The position numbers and the translations under genes are program-made. Below, one piece after another: positions 1 through 10,940 of a DNA stretch of 64,000 bases (position 1 is the stretch's first letter; the number at the start of each line of letters is the position of its first letter). The DNA is from Diphasiastrum complanatum (Eukaryota; Streptophyta; Lycopodiopsida; Lycopodiales; Lycopodiaceae). The DNA lies in assembly GCA_029204225.1 (NCBI GenBank), contig CM055095.1, forward strand, positions 17,801,561-17,865,560. The letters run 5' to 3'. The notes beneath the pieces were generated by a model, which had not been told where the DNA came from, searched no databases, and saw nothing but the letters and a program-made list of their open reading frames with translations.

Positions 1-340
1 TCCTATTGGACCTCTTAAACTTCATCAAACAAAAGCATTTCACTTGTCTACACTCTAATTGGCACGAGTTTGGCCTCCTACTCTATTTTGGCTCAATAGT
101 GGCATTACAAGTGGAAACGGATAATTTGCCATCTATGCCAAATTTGACCCTATCAACATCCTACACCTAAATGCTTGACTATGAAATTCTATGAGACCCC
201 TATATTAAACATTTTGATTTACTTTACAATTCTCCACACTTGGGAACATCCTCCACACATGTGAGATTCACTTACAAACTTCTATCATAAAAAATACCAA
301 GCTAGATTTTTGCCAATTTCTCACAAAGATCACTCACACT
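1..340. repeat. LTR-like debris
   Basis: No reading frame is convincing here. A pair of motifs near 229-270 (a ..ACACTTGGGAACAT.. block followed by a ..CCACACATGTGAG.. block) resembles the end region of the E-family LTR seen at 50400-50440 and 55855-55895, in the same orientation. The rest is unassigned AT-rich sequence. I call it degraded LTR material with low confidence; it could be unrelated. Confidence 0.3.
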
Positions 341-345
341 CAGCA

Positions 346-540
346 GTGCGGAGAACATAGATAAGAGAATACGTGTAGGTAATAGTTCACCTTCAAGTGA
401 TTGAAGTTGCACATAACCATTGTTAAACACTCTATGACTTTATACGGTCCAAGCCATTGCATATGGAGTTTTCTAGGGAACTTTTTATGGCGACTGTCAT
501 ATATCAGCGCATAATCATCAGCTTTAAAATCACATTTTTT
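346..540 (-). pseudogene. Ty3/gypsy integrase C-terminal fragment
   Basis: Read on the minus strand, this stretch encodes a typical gypsy integrase C-terminal tail: a segment reading YDSRHKKF followed by the WLGPYKVIE block that recurs in plant gypsy integrases. The frame degenerates after about 60 residues. It sits to the left of a second, longer copy of the same domain at 1897-2238, so it comes from another gypsy copy or from a rearranged part of the same one. It is cut on its right by the copia 3' end that begins near 545. No function can remain. Confidence 0.6.
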
Positions 541-544
541 TATA

Positions 545-603
545 TGACAGTGCAGAACTAAATTTGAAGTTCAAAGCATTCATGGATTTATATTAAGGAG
601 GAG
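545..603 (+). mobile_element. Copia internal 3' end with polypurine tract
   Basis: A purine run AAGGAGGAG at 595-603 lies directly before an LTR beginning TGTTGG at 604. This is the layout of a plus-strand copia element's internal 3' end. Only about 50 bp of internal sequence survive before gypsy sequence starts, so the element is truncated. Confidence 0.55.
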
Positions 604-957
604 TGTTGGATTATTCTACTATTCGAGTGAGTCATCCGAATAATATCATGTCAGATTGTATGCTTCTATGTAGCTATTTGTAGCTGATGAACCTCTTATT
701 GTTTCATTTGTTCTGTTGAATATATCAACACTACAATATTCAATACATCATTGTTTGGCTACGAGATCACTTTAGTGCTATTGATTTCAAAGTTGGTTGC
801 TAAAAGATTGAATGTGACTACCATCATTACAGCTTTGTTCAATATTGATAGGCGTAGTCATGCACTAGAAAATAAAGCTTATTCCATTGTGCTCGATAGG
901 TCGCTCACGGTTTTTGACTTATTGAATCAACTCTTTTTCACTTTCCTCTTTTCAACA
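604..957 (+). mobile_element. Copia 3' LTR, D family, internally deleted
   Basis: The segment starts TGTTGGATTATTC and ends CTCTTTTCAACA, the same termini as the D-family LTR (43433-44328 plus 55970-56299). The second half aligns well with 56060-56299, including the shared blocks around ATTGATAGGCGTAGTCATG. It is 354 bp against about 1.2 kb for D, so internal sequence is missing. It follows a polypurine tract and is therefore a 3' LTR. It interrupts the minus-strand gypsy pol. Confidence 0.7.
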
Positions 958-1342
958 AATTCATCTTCGCATCTTTCATGATATTTTCGTACCATTTGGG
1001 TACCTTAGACTCAGGTGATACACTTCTTGGAGAGTATGTGTCCCAAGGAGTTTCCAAGAATTGGCTCTTGCTTCTAGCAGGTTTCTCTTTTGTTGCACCT
1101 ATTGGCAAATACCTTCCTCTAGGCTCATGAATTGGTGGTGTTCTCTCATACTCACCTTCTCGAGTTTCATTTTCATGTGCATCAACATGTGGAGCTTCTT
1201 CTTCGTCTCTTGGTTCACTTGATCGATTAGATTCGTGATCCAGCATAGGCCGTCGTACCAAGATTTGGATCTTAGCACCATCCACAGATTTGTCACTGTG
1301 GTCAAATGGGTGGTGGTTACTGGACACAGGTCGCATTGCCAA
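958..1342 (-). pseudogene. Gypsy downstream coding tail, unknown domain
   Basis: An open minus-strand frame rich in Glu, Arg and Pro follows the extra RNase H of the gypsy element (1317-1799). It ends with the copia LTR at 957. It contains a charged linker and a C-terminal Lys-rich end. I recognise no domain. It may be the end of the gypsy polyprotein or an unrelated small ORF; the adjoining frame overlaps it, so frameshifts are likely. Confidence 0.35.
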
Positions 1343-1799
1343 TAATGGTCATAATTGTTCGCCAGATTGCTAGGCTGTCTACACGATAGTTTTGGTCTCT
1401 TAGAACATGCATCCATTCTATGTGGGCAAAATTATTTGTGAGTTCCTGGATGGCTATGGAGTAAGCCTGTAGCAATCTATCTTTGATCTGGTACATCCCA
1501 GTCATATTTCATATTAAGAGTTGGGAATCTCCTATGATTCTTAAAGTGTTTATGGTAGGCGCAAACTGTACGACCATATGGAGGCCGAATAGAAGGGTTT
1601 TGTATTCAGCTGTGTTATTGGTGAATCCTTTCCCAAATAAAACACCCATGCTTGCCAATTCGATTTCATTGGGATCACATAACACTGCTCCTATGGTGCC
1701 TTCTCTGTGTGGGTGTCGACATGCCCCATCTATACTTAGGATATAGGTATCTTGCTCATGTAGGAGTTCCATAAAATATTTTTCCCCTTTTTTTCTCAT
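1317..1799 (-). pseudogene. Additional RNase H (Tat/archaeal-like type) of the gypsy element
   Basis: Minus-strand frame with the RNase H catalytic set of the second, archaeal-like RNase H known from plant Tat-group gypsy elements: SIDGACR (Asp), TNNTAEY (Glu), GDSQLL (Asp) and, after one in-frame stop near 1506, NYRVDSLA (last Asp). It is distinct from the ordinary pol RNase H at 2998-3640. On the coding strand it lies downstream of the integrase (1897-3005), separated by a T-rich stretch at about 1790-1825. The usual Tat arrangement that I know of places this domain between RT-RNase H and integrase, so the order is unusual or rearranged. The stop shows it is dead. Confidence 0.65.
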
Positions 1800-1896
1800 T
1801 TTTTTTTTTCTTTTCTTTTTCCCCTCAAGTGATTTCTTTGGTTAATAAGAATAGAGAAATATATTACATGCTATACAAGTTTTGTGTGTGCTAAGT

Positions 1897-3005
1897 CTAA
1901 TATGCTTTGATCTTGTTGATGTTGACTCGGTGCTTAAAAACCTCACCGTTCAACTCAGTCAATTTCACAGTGTTATTCTCATACAATTTCTGGATTACGT
2001 AAGGACCATTCCATCTATGACCCAACTTATGAGGCATTAACTCATGTCTCGCGTCGTAGAATAATACCAACTCGCCTTGGTTGAAGTGGTAGTCTTGTAA
2101 GTTTTGATCATGGATTTCTTTCATCTGTCGCTTGTGAGTCTGTTGGTGGTTTAAAGCAGTCATCCTATGTTCGTCGAGATCTTGCAGGGTGTCCAACCGC
2201 TGTTGGATGGAATCTTTTTCTCCTAAGTTATGTTTCATGGCAAATCATAGAAATGGTAATTCTACCTCAATGGCAAAACACATTCTTGCCTATACACTAA
2301 GGAAAATGGAGTGTGATTCATGCTGGCTTTGTATGTGGTATTGTATGCCCATAAGCGGAATAGAACTTCTCGTTGGTTTCCTGACACGGATTTTCTTAAT
2401 ATACACACTAGCTGCTTGTTTGTACTTTCCGCTTGACCGTTGGCTTGTGGGTTGTAAGGAGTGCTCTTGCGATGTTTTATCGTTAGTTGGTCAGTTAGGG
2501 CCTTGATTGTTTTGTTCAGAAAGTGGGTCCCTCTATCAGATACAATCTCACGTGGACTACCAAATCGCCCTATCACTTGTTCAAGTAAGAACCAGGCTGT
2601 TTCTTTCGAGTTATCCTTTGCTACTGCTCGTGCTTCGGCCCATTTAGTGAAATAATTGGTGGCCACTATTATGTAGTCTTTTCTACTAGAGAATGCTGGT
2701 CCATGTATCGCTCCTCTAAAATCGATGCCCCACTTTTTGAATGTATGCTTGTATAGTTATTAGTGAATGCACTCTATTTTCTGTTATATTGACCCGTTGG
2801 CAAGTGTCGCAATTCTTTGCGTAGGTGTGAGCATCTTGGAATAGTGAGGGCCACCGGTACCTAGCCCTTAGGATTTTCTATCTTGTGAGTTGACTAGTAG
2901 CAAATGGCCACCACAAGCAAAATCGTGGCACTTTTCTAGAACAAACTTAGCTTCCTTGGGGGTTATACAACGCCAATATAGTCCTTCCACTCCTCGTCTA
3001 TATAA
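1897..3005 (-). pseudogene. Ty3/gypsy integrase
   Basis: Coding strand order: an HHCC-type zinc region (..CHDFACGGH.. near 2900), then the core with a GIDFRG Asp near 2720, VSDRGTHF Asp, and NGQAEST Glu, and finally the C-terminal domain with RWNGPYVIQKL (1897-2238). All three acidic residues of the DDE triad are visible, but the sequence is split over frames (2262-2666 and 1897-2238 are the open parts). The element lies between RNase H upstream and the extra RNase H downstream. It belongs to the same dead pol as 3733-4640. Confidence 0.75.
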
Positions 3006-3640
3006 GATTCCTCCTATCAATGCAAACTTTAGGGCCTGTAATCGCAACTTTCGTTTTTCCTAGTTTGTCATGTCTGTGGGGGTATCTAATGTTGATAAGT
3101 AAGTTGCCAATGTCTATCTTTAATAATTCCTTCAAATGATCTGTTTCCCACTTGCTATCGGTGTTAGTTACCCCTCCTAGCTCATAGATGCAGTCCATAA
3201 GCCCTTGTAATCTAGGTGGGTTACTTTGGAGGGTGTAGTCGAATTCTTGAAGGGATATAATCCCCTTCATCAGTTGCTCAGGTGGTTCCAACTTATTCAT
3301 CATTAAGTTCTCTGTTGTGCTCTTGGTAGAGAAGGTTACCTTTCGATGCAATAGATAATGTCTAAGCTTTGCAGCGACATAAGCTATCCCTAGACATATT
3401 TTCTCCACTTTTGAACAGTTAAGTTCAACTTTGTTCAGCTTCCTCCCTTTAAAGATAATGGGGTGGTAGATTTTATCCCAGATCTGGGCTAAACAACAAT
3501 TGATGCATGTATTAGTGGTGCTAGTGAATACGTAGAATTCCCTATCGTACATCAGTGGTTTCAGAATTGGCGCCTTAGCTAGGGCCATCTTTAGTCCCTG
3601 GAAGGACTTCTCCCATTCTTTATCCCATGACCATTTGGTG
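2998..3640 (-). pseudogene. Ty3/gypsy RNase H
   Basis: This minus-strand frame follows the RT palm and connection. The block around LNCSKVEKICLGIAYVAAKL corresponds to the conserved Glu-containing helix of gypsy RNase H. The N-terminal strand that should carry the first Asp reads FYVFTSTTNT, so that catalytic residue appears lost. The frame continues into the integrase leader. A frameshift separates it from the RT at 3733. Non-functional. Confidence 0.65.
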
Positions 3641-3732
3641 AAATTTTTTTAATAAATTTGTCATGGGGTACATGTGGGAAGCATAGGCCATCACAGAGTA
3701 GCCACTTGATCCTATGAAGGTTTGAAGTTGGC

Positions 3733-4640
3733 TCAGGTGGTTGGGGTTATCATAGCTAATATCATGACAATCTTTTCGGAATCGGTGGCCATGCCATATT
3801 TATTGATCACATGACCTAACAACACTCCATATGGTACCCCAAACAGACACTTGTTGGCATTCAAGGCGATGCACGTGGCCTCACATTTTTGGAAACATTT
3901 TTCTAGTATGGTGAGATAGTCAGAGACTGTAGATGCCCCACAGAGGTCATCTATGAAGATTTTGAGGTTCTCGTCCAAAACATCCTGAAATTGTTTATTC
4001 ATAAATCGTTGGTAGGTCCCTGGTGCATTAGTCAGCCCAAACGGCATGACATGGTAGGCGAATACTCCAAACGCGGTGGTGAAGGTGGTTTTCAGTTTTT
4101 CTTCTCCTGCTATGGCTATCTGGTTATAGCCCGCAAAACAGTCCGTAAATGAGTATTCTTCTTTCCCCACCATCTCTTCTAAAACCTGGTCGATAAATGG
4201 CAGTCGATAGTAGTCCTTCCTAGTTTGTTTGTTCAATCGCTTGTAGTCTACACACACCCAAATGCGTGTGAAGTTCTTTTTTGTTCGTGGCAGTATCGGG
4301 GAACACCACTTCGTGTTCTCTACAGGAAATATCAAGCTTGCACTCCTAAGTCGTTCCAGCTCTTTATAGACTCCTTCTTTTAAGTGGTAGGATAATCGTC
4401 GTTGTTTCTGGCATATGGGCTTTGCCCCCTCCTTAAGTGGTATAGCGTGTTTTACTAGCTCAGGGGGAATGCCTTTCAGATCTCCATAGTCCCAAGCAAA
4501 AATTTGTTGATATTTTTGCACAATTGTTCGTATTTCTCTCTATCCTCTTTTGTTAATGTAGCCCCTACTTTGATGTCCCTCAATTCTTTTGGGTAGCTCA
4601 AAATTGGATGGATTTACCCCACTGAGATCATAACAAATTT
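3733..4640 (-). pseudogene. Ty3/gypsy reverse transcriptase
   Basis: A 262-residue open frame (3733-4521) covers the RT fingers and palm. It has CVDYKRLNKQT, the FTDCFAGYNQI block with Asp127, the MPFGLTNAPGTYQ block and the catalytic FIDDL (Asp191-Asp192). The start GIPPELVKHAIPL is typical of non-chromovirus plant gypsy elements. Further upstream (4522-4640) the end of the protease-RT linker can be read in another frame, showing a frameshift. No gag or protease was found to the right, so the element is 5'-truncated near 4640. Confidence 0.8.
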
Positions 4641-5008
4641 AGATTATTATCGTAGAATTCTCATGCTTAGGGATCTTTTTGGCACATTGTTTTTACAACC
4701 CTCTCACAGTTCACATTGTCTTCCATGTAGTTCTAGATCGTCTCCATGTTGGTTAGACACTTCAATACCAATTTGAGAGCACCCAAAAATCATAATGTAG
4801 CATTTAAAGATCACTTGAGAAACATTAAGGAATAGGACATCATACTAAGGTCTCAACCAAAGACCACAATTCATGCTCCCCCCCCCGTGAAGTGAGAATT
4901 GCACCAACATACTAGATACTTGAATACTGGCCTTGGCACCTCATACCTATTTTAGAGCACCAAAAAATCATACTATAGCAATAAATCCCTTGAGAAATGC
5001 TAATGATT
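4641..5008. other. Unassigned spacer with a direct repeat
   Basis: No coding signal. Two copies of a roughly 55-bp sequence occur at about 4773-4826 and 4953-5006, both containing GAGCACC, then AAAAATCATA and a CTTGAGAAA block. A short C run lies near 4880. It separates the gypsy remnant from the copia LTR and may itself be a small inserted element. Confidence 0.4.
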
Positions 5009-5509
5009 TGAAAATATTCAAGGTAGGTAGAAGTAGAAACTCGAGCTACCATAGGAATTGCCATTTGTACTTTGCATGCCACATTTAATGCATGAAAATA
5101 CTAGGTGGCACAATTAGACATATTGAGGTGGCTTGAATAAGTCTAGATAGCTTGAGAGGTGGATTCATAACTCTAATTCAACTCAAAGTAGGAGGAGAGT
5201 CCATGGATCTATATATGTGATGTACTCTCATTGAGAAGATGATGATTTTTGTGTGTATTGGAGACTAAGCTCTTTGTGCCCTCTCTCTCTCCTCAAGTTT
5301 GTACTTTCATATTCTCTCTCTAGCCGAGTTGAGGCATTTATTGTACTTAGTTTCATATTTTATTGACAGATCTTGCTTGTAACACAATAATATTTCTTGT
5401 ATGATCAACTTTCTATTGTCAACCAATGCTAGTTTGATCTTTACAGTATTATTAGGCTTAGGAGATCAAAAGTACATGTGTAGGGCGTCCCACACGTGTA
5501 AATTCAACA
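5009..5509 (+). mobile_element. Copia 5' LTR, B family, 5'-truncated
   Basis: It aligns with the complete B-family LTR at 41240-41858 from its internal TATTCAAGGTAGGTAG block to the end ATTCAACA. It carries the TATA-like stretch near 5210, the CT-rich tract near 5280 and a CACACGTGTA palindrome at 5491-5500. About 100 bp of the LTR start is missing. The primer-binding site follows directly, which makes this a 5' LTR. Confidence 0.8.
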
Positions 5510-5522
5510 TGGTATCAAAGCC
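5510..5522 (+). other. Copia primer-binding site
   Basis: TGGTATCAAAGCC immediately after the LTR end CA. This is the usual plant copia site complementary to initiator methionine tRNA (the usual form is TGGTATCAGAGC), with one transition in the centre. Confidence 0.75.
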
Positions 5523-6265
5523 TACCTAAGATTTACAAGCAAATCTAATAAAAAAGTTTGCAAATTTGATCAGATTTCAAGCTAGAAATTGTCTAGATTC
5601 TACTTCCTAGCTGGTTAGCAATTTTCTGGTGATTTAGAGCTTCAAACCACTTTGAATGGTCCACATCAGGTACTATACGGAATTTCAGGTGCAGGCACAT
5701 GTGAAATCCGCCCATTTTCAGTTTGGTGGTTCTCTCTCACCTCAGATCCAAATTTATGCAATTTGGCCCACTAGAAAGCTAGAAATGTGTAGAATCTGAT
5801 GCAATTTGAATCATGACAGTTGGATAAGCCAATTAAAAGTTATAAGCTTTTGAATAGTCGTAGGTAGGGTGCCTAGACCTGTGGCAAATCGTGAGTACAT
5901 GTCATTTATTGCTTGAATGATCACAAAAATCATCCATAAGTTGACCAATCTCATCTATATGTGATTTAGGCAAAATTTAGAGGATCTAGGCAAATTGTTT
6001 CATACAAATAGATTGTATTTGAGTCAATTTGACATTTTTGGAGTATTTCACACGTGTGATATTCAGAGAACCATAACTTTTGCCATACTTCATCTTTTTT
6101 GATGATTCAAATCTCGTTTTAGAGAGATTGTCAAACTAGTGAGATCTATCTCTCAGTTTTTTGCTTAGTCTTACATAGGATTTGGTTTTTTTACCCTTGA
6201 TTGGTTCCTATAGTGAGAAGATAAGCAATTTTTTCATCCATCTTTTTTGATTTTCAACATTCTTT
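5523..6265 (+). other. Copia 5' untranslated leader
   Basis: The sequence between the primer-binding site and the gag start has no long frame. It includes two CACGTG or CACATG-centred sites (near 5697 and 6046-6060, TTTCACACGTGTGAT), like those in the LTRs of this window. Confidence 0.5.
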
Positions 6266-6946
6266 ATGACTTCAATGGATGTCTTTCTATTAGAAGCAAG
6301 TGAAAGATTGTCAACCTCCGATTACTCAATTTGGAAGGTTATGATGGAATCTGTCCTAATTCTACAAGATGTGATGGATATTTTATTTGGTATTGAGGAA
6401 GAACCTCAAATTCCTGAAGAAATTCCAAAGTACAAAAAGAGAGCTAGGATGGCTCTGCATTATATTAAAATGAATGTCTCAAATGACATCTTAAGAGAAA
6501 TTGGTGCTTGTAATAATGCCAAAGATGCTTGGGATACTCTCAAGTCCATCTATGAGGCAAAGAATACTTCTAGACTTCTAACACTAAGAAACCAAATTTT
6601 TCAAAGTGTACAGAGAAGTGATGAATGTGCTTCAGCTTATGTAATGAGAATTAAAGACCTCCATAGAGAATTGTCATGCATAGGAGACTCCATTAACCAA
6701 AATGAACTTGTTCAAGTCATACTTAATGGGTTAAAGGAGGAATATGACAACCTTGTTCAGAGTTATGCCATTAAGGAGGAGCTACCAAGTTTGGAAGCAC
6801 TCCAAAGTGTGCCCATTTCTGAAGAATCAAGACAAGAGTATAAGCTCTTGAAAATGGAAAGACTGTCTCTCAACATTGATGGTAAAGCCCTCTTTACCAA
6901 AGACAAGCACAAGTCAAGAAGTAAGAATCAACACCAATCCTCATAA
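6266..6946 (+). CDS. Copia gag, truncated before the zinc knuckle
   Basis: A 226-residue open frame starts MTSMDVFLLEASERL and continues SDYSIWKVMMES, the N-terminal gag signature shared with elements E, F and G (UBN2-type gag). It shows the conserved AWDTLKSIYE and LVQVILNGL blocks. It ends at a stop before any CX2CX4HX4C zinc knuckle, whereas E carries its knuckle at residues 251-264. No protease, integrase or RT frame follows. It could still give a capsid-like protein, but the element cannot be autonomous. Confidence 0.75.
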   Translation: MTSMDVFLLEASERLSTSDYSIWKVMMESVLILQDVMDILFGIEEEPQIPEEIPKYKKRARMALHYIKMNVSNDILREIGACNNAKDAWDTLKSIYEAKNTSRLLTLRNQIFQSVQRSDECASAYVMRIKDLHRELSCIGDSINQNELVQVILNGLKEEYDNLVQSYAIKEELPSLEALQSVPISEESRQEYKLLKMERLSLNIDGKALFTKDKHKSRSKNQHQSS

Positions 6947-7890
6947 TGAGCAAATTCTTAATGCTTTAAAGTATTTTCCCTATGCATGTGCTAATATAGA
7001 CAGTTACAATGGTGTTGATTAGTATGTGACTTATGTTTGCATGCAATGTTACAAGAAGCTTGGAGCATGATGTCTATAAGATGCCTTAACTTCATAATGT
7101 AACCTTACAAAAGTTGAAAAAAGATATTGTTTTAAGCTAGCTATCAATTGAGAATGTATGGATTTAGTAGAGGAACATACAATATAGGAAGCAGATGAAG
7201 ACTTCAAAACTTAATTATTATTCCCTTTTTGTGTCAATTTTTTTATGTCTTAAAGTTGTCATGGTTGTTTATAAAAGAAAGAAATCTGTTAAGAAAGATG
7301 TTGGGAACCTAAGATCATTGTGACAAAATCTAGATTCTAGGTGCAAGTTCCAACTATTGTTCAAATCAAAATTTCTACTGATAAATGAAGGTATTTCTCA
7401 AAGCAATAGATAAAAAAAAACTAAATATGAATATTGCAACATGCAACATCTTAAGGAACAAATCTACAAGGGCAGCAATTTGAAAAGATTGAGTTTAAAC
7501 TCTGGATTAGAATACTTAAAATTGATGTTTAAGGCCAATAGATTATTCTTTTTCTAAAAAGGTTTGTGCTTTTGTAGGCCAACTATGGCTAGTGATTTCT
7601 ATTGCTTGCAATGGTGGGGATGCTAATAACATGTAACCACTGTGCAAATTCAAAAAAAATGTAAGAAACATGTTTTGTAGAGATGTTTAGGATAGCTTGT
7701 TGGCACAAAAAGGCCACGGATTTTGGTGTTTCCAATAGTTAATATTTACAAGTAAACTATGTGATATATATCATGTTTTTGATAGCTTACCTTGGCAACT
7801 TGAAAGTGCAGAATAATGACATACAACACATACAAACAAGATATTAATTTTGATCATTGCCCTGCAAGATGTTGACTAATAGCTCTTCCA
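6947..7890 (+). other. Copia interior, unreadable pol remnant
   Basis: This is the place where protease, integrase and RT should lie. No frame longer than about 60 residues and no pol motif could be read. It is AT-rich and probably heavily deleted pol or foreign insertion. Confidence 0.35.
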
Positions 7891-8445
7891 CTTCAGAATC
7901 AAATTGTAAAAGTCATCATAGGAAAGAGACATGAGTACAAAAGACTTGGAAGCATTAAGACATTATTTTGTAAGAGGATTGGCGCACATGGAACGAGAAT
8001 CAATCCAAGTTATACTAGAAATGTATCTCTTACTTGAACTCATGGGTGGCCCTATAGCCACTAATAGTTTCTTTTTTTTAATGGGATTTTTCATATGGAC
8101 TAGTGGTAGGTCTGCACTTTCATTTAGAATGATGTGTCCATTAGTTCACTATAAGTTTAGTTGTTTAATTCATACTAGTTATGGATTCTAAGAACACTCC
8201 AATCACATTTTTTGACAACCTTTCAGATCAAAGTTTGGCTAGCAACCCAGTTTTTCATGCAAGGAGCCAGCATGTTTGCACATGACTTTGTCAGGAATCA
8301 AGTCTTGGCAAAGGAGGTGGAGTTTCAACATGTTTCTTTAAGGGGATGGTGGCTGCATTGGGAAAAGACTTGTTCATAAAACATAGATCACATCTTGGTT
8401 TATGTTCTAAATCTATGCTAAAACTAGCAATTTTGGCCAATATGA
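7891..8445 (+). pseudogene. Copia RNase H remnant
   Basis: An 86-residue frame at 7931-8191 contains SFFFLMGFFIWTSGRSALSF, which fits the copia RNase H block preceding the catalytic Glu. At 8208-8290 the frame reads DNLSDQSLASNPVFHARSQH, the block around the third catalytic Asp. The tail reads ALGKDLFIKHRSHLGLCSK and closely resembles the C-terminus of element G. Stops and frameshifts interrupt it. Confidence 0.6.
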
Positions 8446-9049
8446 CTACTTTAGGGCTAGTTGTTGATAAAGTTGGCTAAACTCATCCATTTGGAGGAGA
8501 GATAGAGTCTTCATTAACTACTATATATAGTAAGTTATACATTGGAAATCGATTTACTAAGAAGTATTGTCATTTTGGGTGCTTTAGGGTCAATTATAGC
8601 TTGTTATTTGTTGTTCCTCTTCTACTTGTCCATAGAGAACATGTTGTAAGCTTGATCAATCTCTAATGGAGGGAGAAAATAAATGTTTATTTGTTGTTGT
8701 AAGGCCTATTTATAGAGAATTAGTTCAGATCCATTTATGTTTTGATTTGCTTTCAATTATATCATGTTATGTTGAGTAGATCTTGATCAAATTGTCAATT
8801 CTATTTGTAGAATTGTCTACAAATGTAAGATTGATTTTTGTGCATCTTATATTGTGCCTAGATCTATCTTTAGGAATATTTGGGATCTTAATTTTTGACA
8901 TTCCTTTCACTTTCCAATGATCTATCATTGGCATTGTCATGAATTGACTAACCAAACTTACAACATAAGAAACATTTGGTTATGTGGTGATGAGATAAAT
9001 GATGCTTCCAACTAAAGGAGAAAATAACATAATATCAACTATTACCACT
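8446..9049. other. Unassigned AT-rich spacer
   Basis: No coding signal. A purine run at about 8504-8512 could be a polypurine tract for the element ending at 8445, but no TG-starting LTR matching the B family follows. A short perfect palindrome CAATTCTATTTGTAGAATTG lies near 8797-8816. Confidence 0.3.
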
Positions 9050-9975
9050 AATATCAATTTTTGATAGTTTCTTGCTCTCTTCAAGGTTTCGTAAGAATAT
9101 TTGCTTTGTAAAGTCTGATTTCATTTTTATTTTTTCCATACTTCTATCCTTAGATAGTAAAAAAATAAGGTCTAAATTTATCCCCTCAAACTATTTGCAC
9201 AAATCAACTTTGATTTCTTTAATAAGATTTTGATTGTTTTATGATTATATCATCTACATATAGTTACTAAAGTGGAACTTTTCTCATTTGTAAAAACATA
9301 CAAACTACGAGTGGTTCTCACAAAATTATTTGTGGTGTCTACTTAAGGCCATATAGCGCTTTCTACAGCTTGCACATCTTGTCTTCTTGTCCTTTGATGG
9401 CGAAGCCTAGAGGTTGGTTTGTATATACTTGATTTCCATTCAAAAATGTAGATTTTACATCTATTTGATAGATCTTCCATCCTAAATAGGATGTTGATGC
9501 AGTGATCACATGCAATGAAATCCACTTTGCTACATGAGCAAGTGTTTCTTTATACTCTCTATCCCCTAGCTTTGCTCATATTCGTTGACTAGAAAGCACA
9601 TTTTATGCTTTGTTTCATTTGTACCATCTACAAGAAATGTTGGCTTGTATACCCATTTGTTGCCAATGGGTTCTTGTTTGGAGGGAAATTCACCAATTCC
9701 CATGTTCCATGCCTCTCAATGGAGTTCAACTCCCTCATTTCTACTTGTCATACTTTTGAGGGTTTTGTCTCTTAAAGGATGGTAGCTCTTGAAATTCCAA
9801 ACTATCACTCATGAGGGTCTGAGTAACCTGGAAATATTCTACACTTGGTGGATTTTGCATCTAGCTTATTTCTCTCCTCCTTTGGCACATGTACATAAGC
9901 TTTACATCAAAAGATGCATGATTTTTCACTCTTGACTTAATACCTATAAAAGCATCCTTGGGAGTCACATTAATT
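9050..9975 (-). pseudogene. Copia integrase C-terminus and RT fragment
   Basis: On the minus strand the reading runs from an integrase C-terminal block (YVHVPKEERNKLDAKSTKC, near 9850-9915), through the RT entry WVYKPTFLVDGTNE (near 9630) and the STFLNGNQVYTNQPLGF block (near 9420-9470), to LYVDDIII (near 9240-9262) with the catalytic Asp pair. Frameshifts and several stops are present. In the KALYGLK block two stops are TAG where Gln is expected. It is a separate, older copia family with no LTR found nearby. Confidence 0.7.
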
Positions 9976-10045
9976 AGTACAATAACTCTTCTTTTGCAAA
10001 AATGTGGCAATGTTGCAAGCCTCCACCCACTAGATTAAGTTTGCC

Positions 10046-10048
<3 letters not shown>

Positions 10049-10124
<76 letters not shown>
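10049..10124. repeat. (TC)n microsatellite
   Basis: About 38 uninterrupted TC units. The apparent minus-strand frame of alternating Arg-Glu across it is an artefact of the repeat. Confidence 0.97.
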
Positions 10125-10128
<4 letters not shown>

Positions 10129-10940
10129 ATCTATAGTTCACTTTTAGGTCGAAGCCCCTACATGACCCAGGTTGTCGCTTATGCAGCACGTGTCCCATCA
10201 ACTGCCTAGTCATTTGTACAGTTGGCCCTAGTCTCATGATTGGACCCAAAACATAGTCGCATAGTAATTTTACCTATATTATAAATATCGCTCCTAAAAG
10301 TAGTCTTCTACTTAATGGTTTGAAGTTTATCAAAAAATTTCTCATCCTCATGCTCCTTTCTATAACGCTTAAGAAATGCGCCTTTTAAAATACTGGAGTT
10401 TATCAAGAATTTCCTCATCCTCATGCTCCTCTGTAACGCTTCTCTAGTACTGATTGATGATCCATTTTACGTTTGGGTATTGTTATTATATTCTTATCAT
10501 ATATGGTATTTTGTTTGGTTTCCCAATTACTATTATGCTAACAATTGAAGAACATCAATTCTAGGGATCAAATTGACCATATCTTGTATTGACCTTTCTC
10601 ATGAAATGTATACTATGCATATATCTAAAGTATGATCTAAACTAATTATAGTTACAAAATGCAAACATTGTTTTCCATAAGACTCTAACCTATCTATGGT
10701 GGACTATAGATGGAAGCTTGAGTATGTTTTTAGGTCTAAGCAAGTACTCCCAGATGAGGATCTTTATTGATCTAGACTTTCATGTAATTGACTATTCTAG
10801 ACAAACCATACGAGGGGGACTACTAATTTTCAAGGATGAAAGTTATGAGTTGAGAGAAGACCATCAAATACCTTGTATATTTAGAACTATATAATTACAA
10901 GATATGTTTATGGCCTAGTGGGAGTATTGCGATTTTTTTG
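10125..10940. other. Unassigned spacer with a direct repeat
   Basis: No gene was recognised. Two related copies of a roughly 45-bp sequence occur at about 10325-10370 and 10397-10442, each containing CTCATCCTCATGCTCCT and ending TAACGCTT. A GTGGGAG purine block near 10918 resembles a polypurine tract but no LTR start follows. Confidence 0.35.

Noticed and set aside
9974-10249. Minus-strand frame with a long Arg-Glu repeat
   Set aside because: It is the translation of the TC microsatellite; no conserved flanks.
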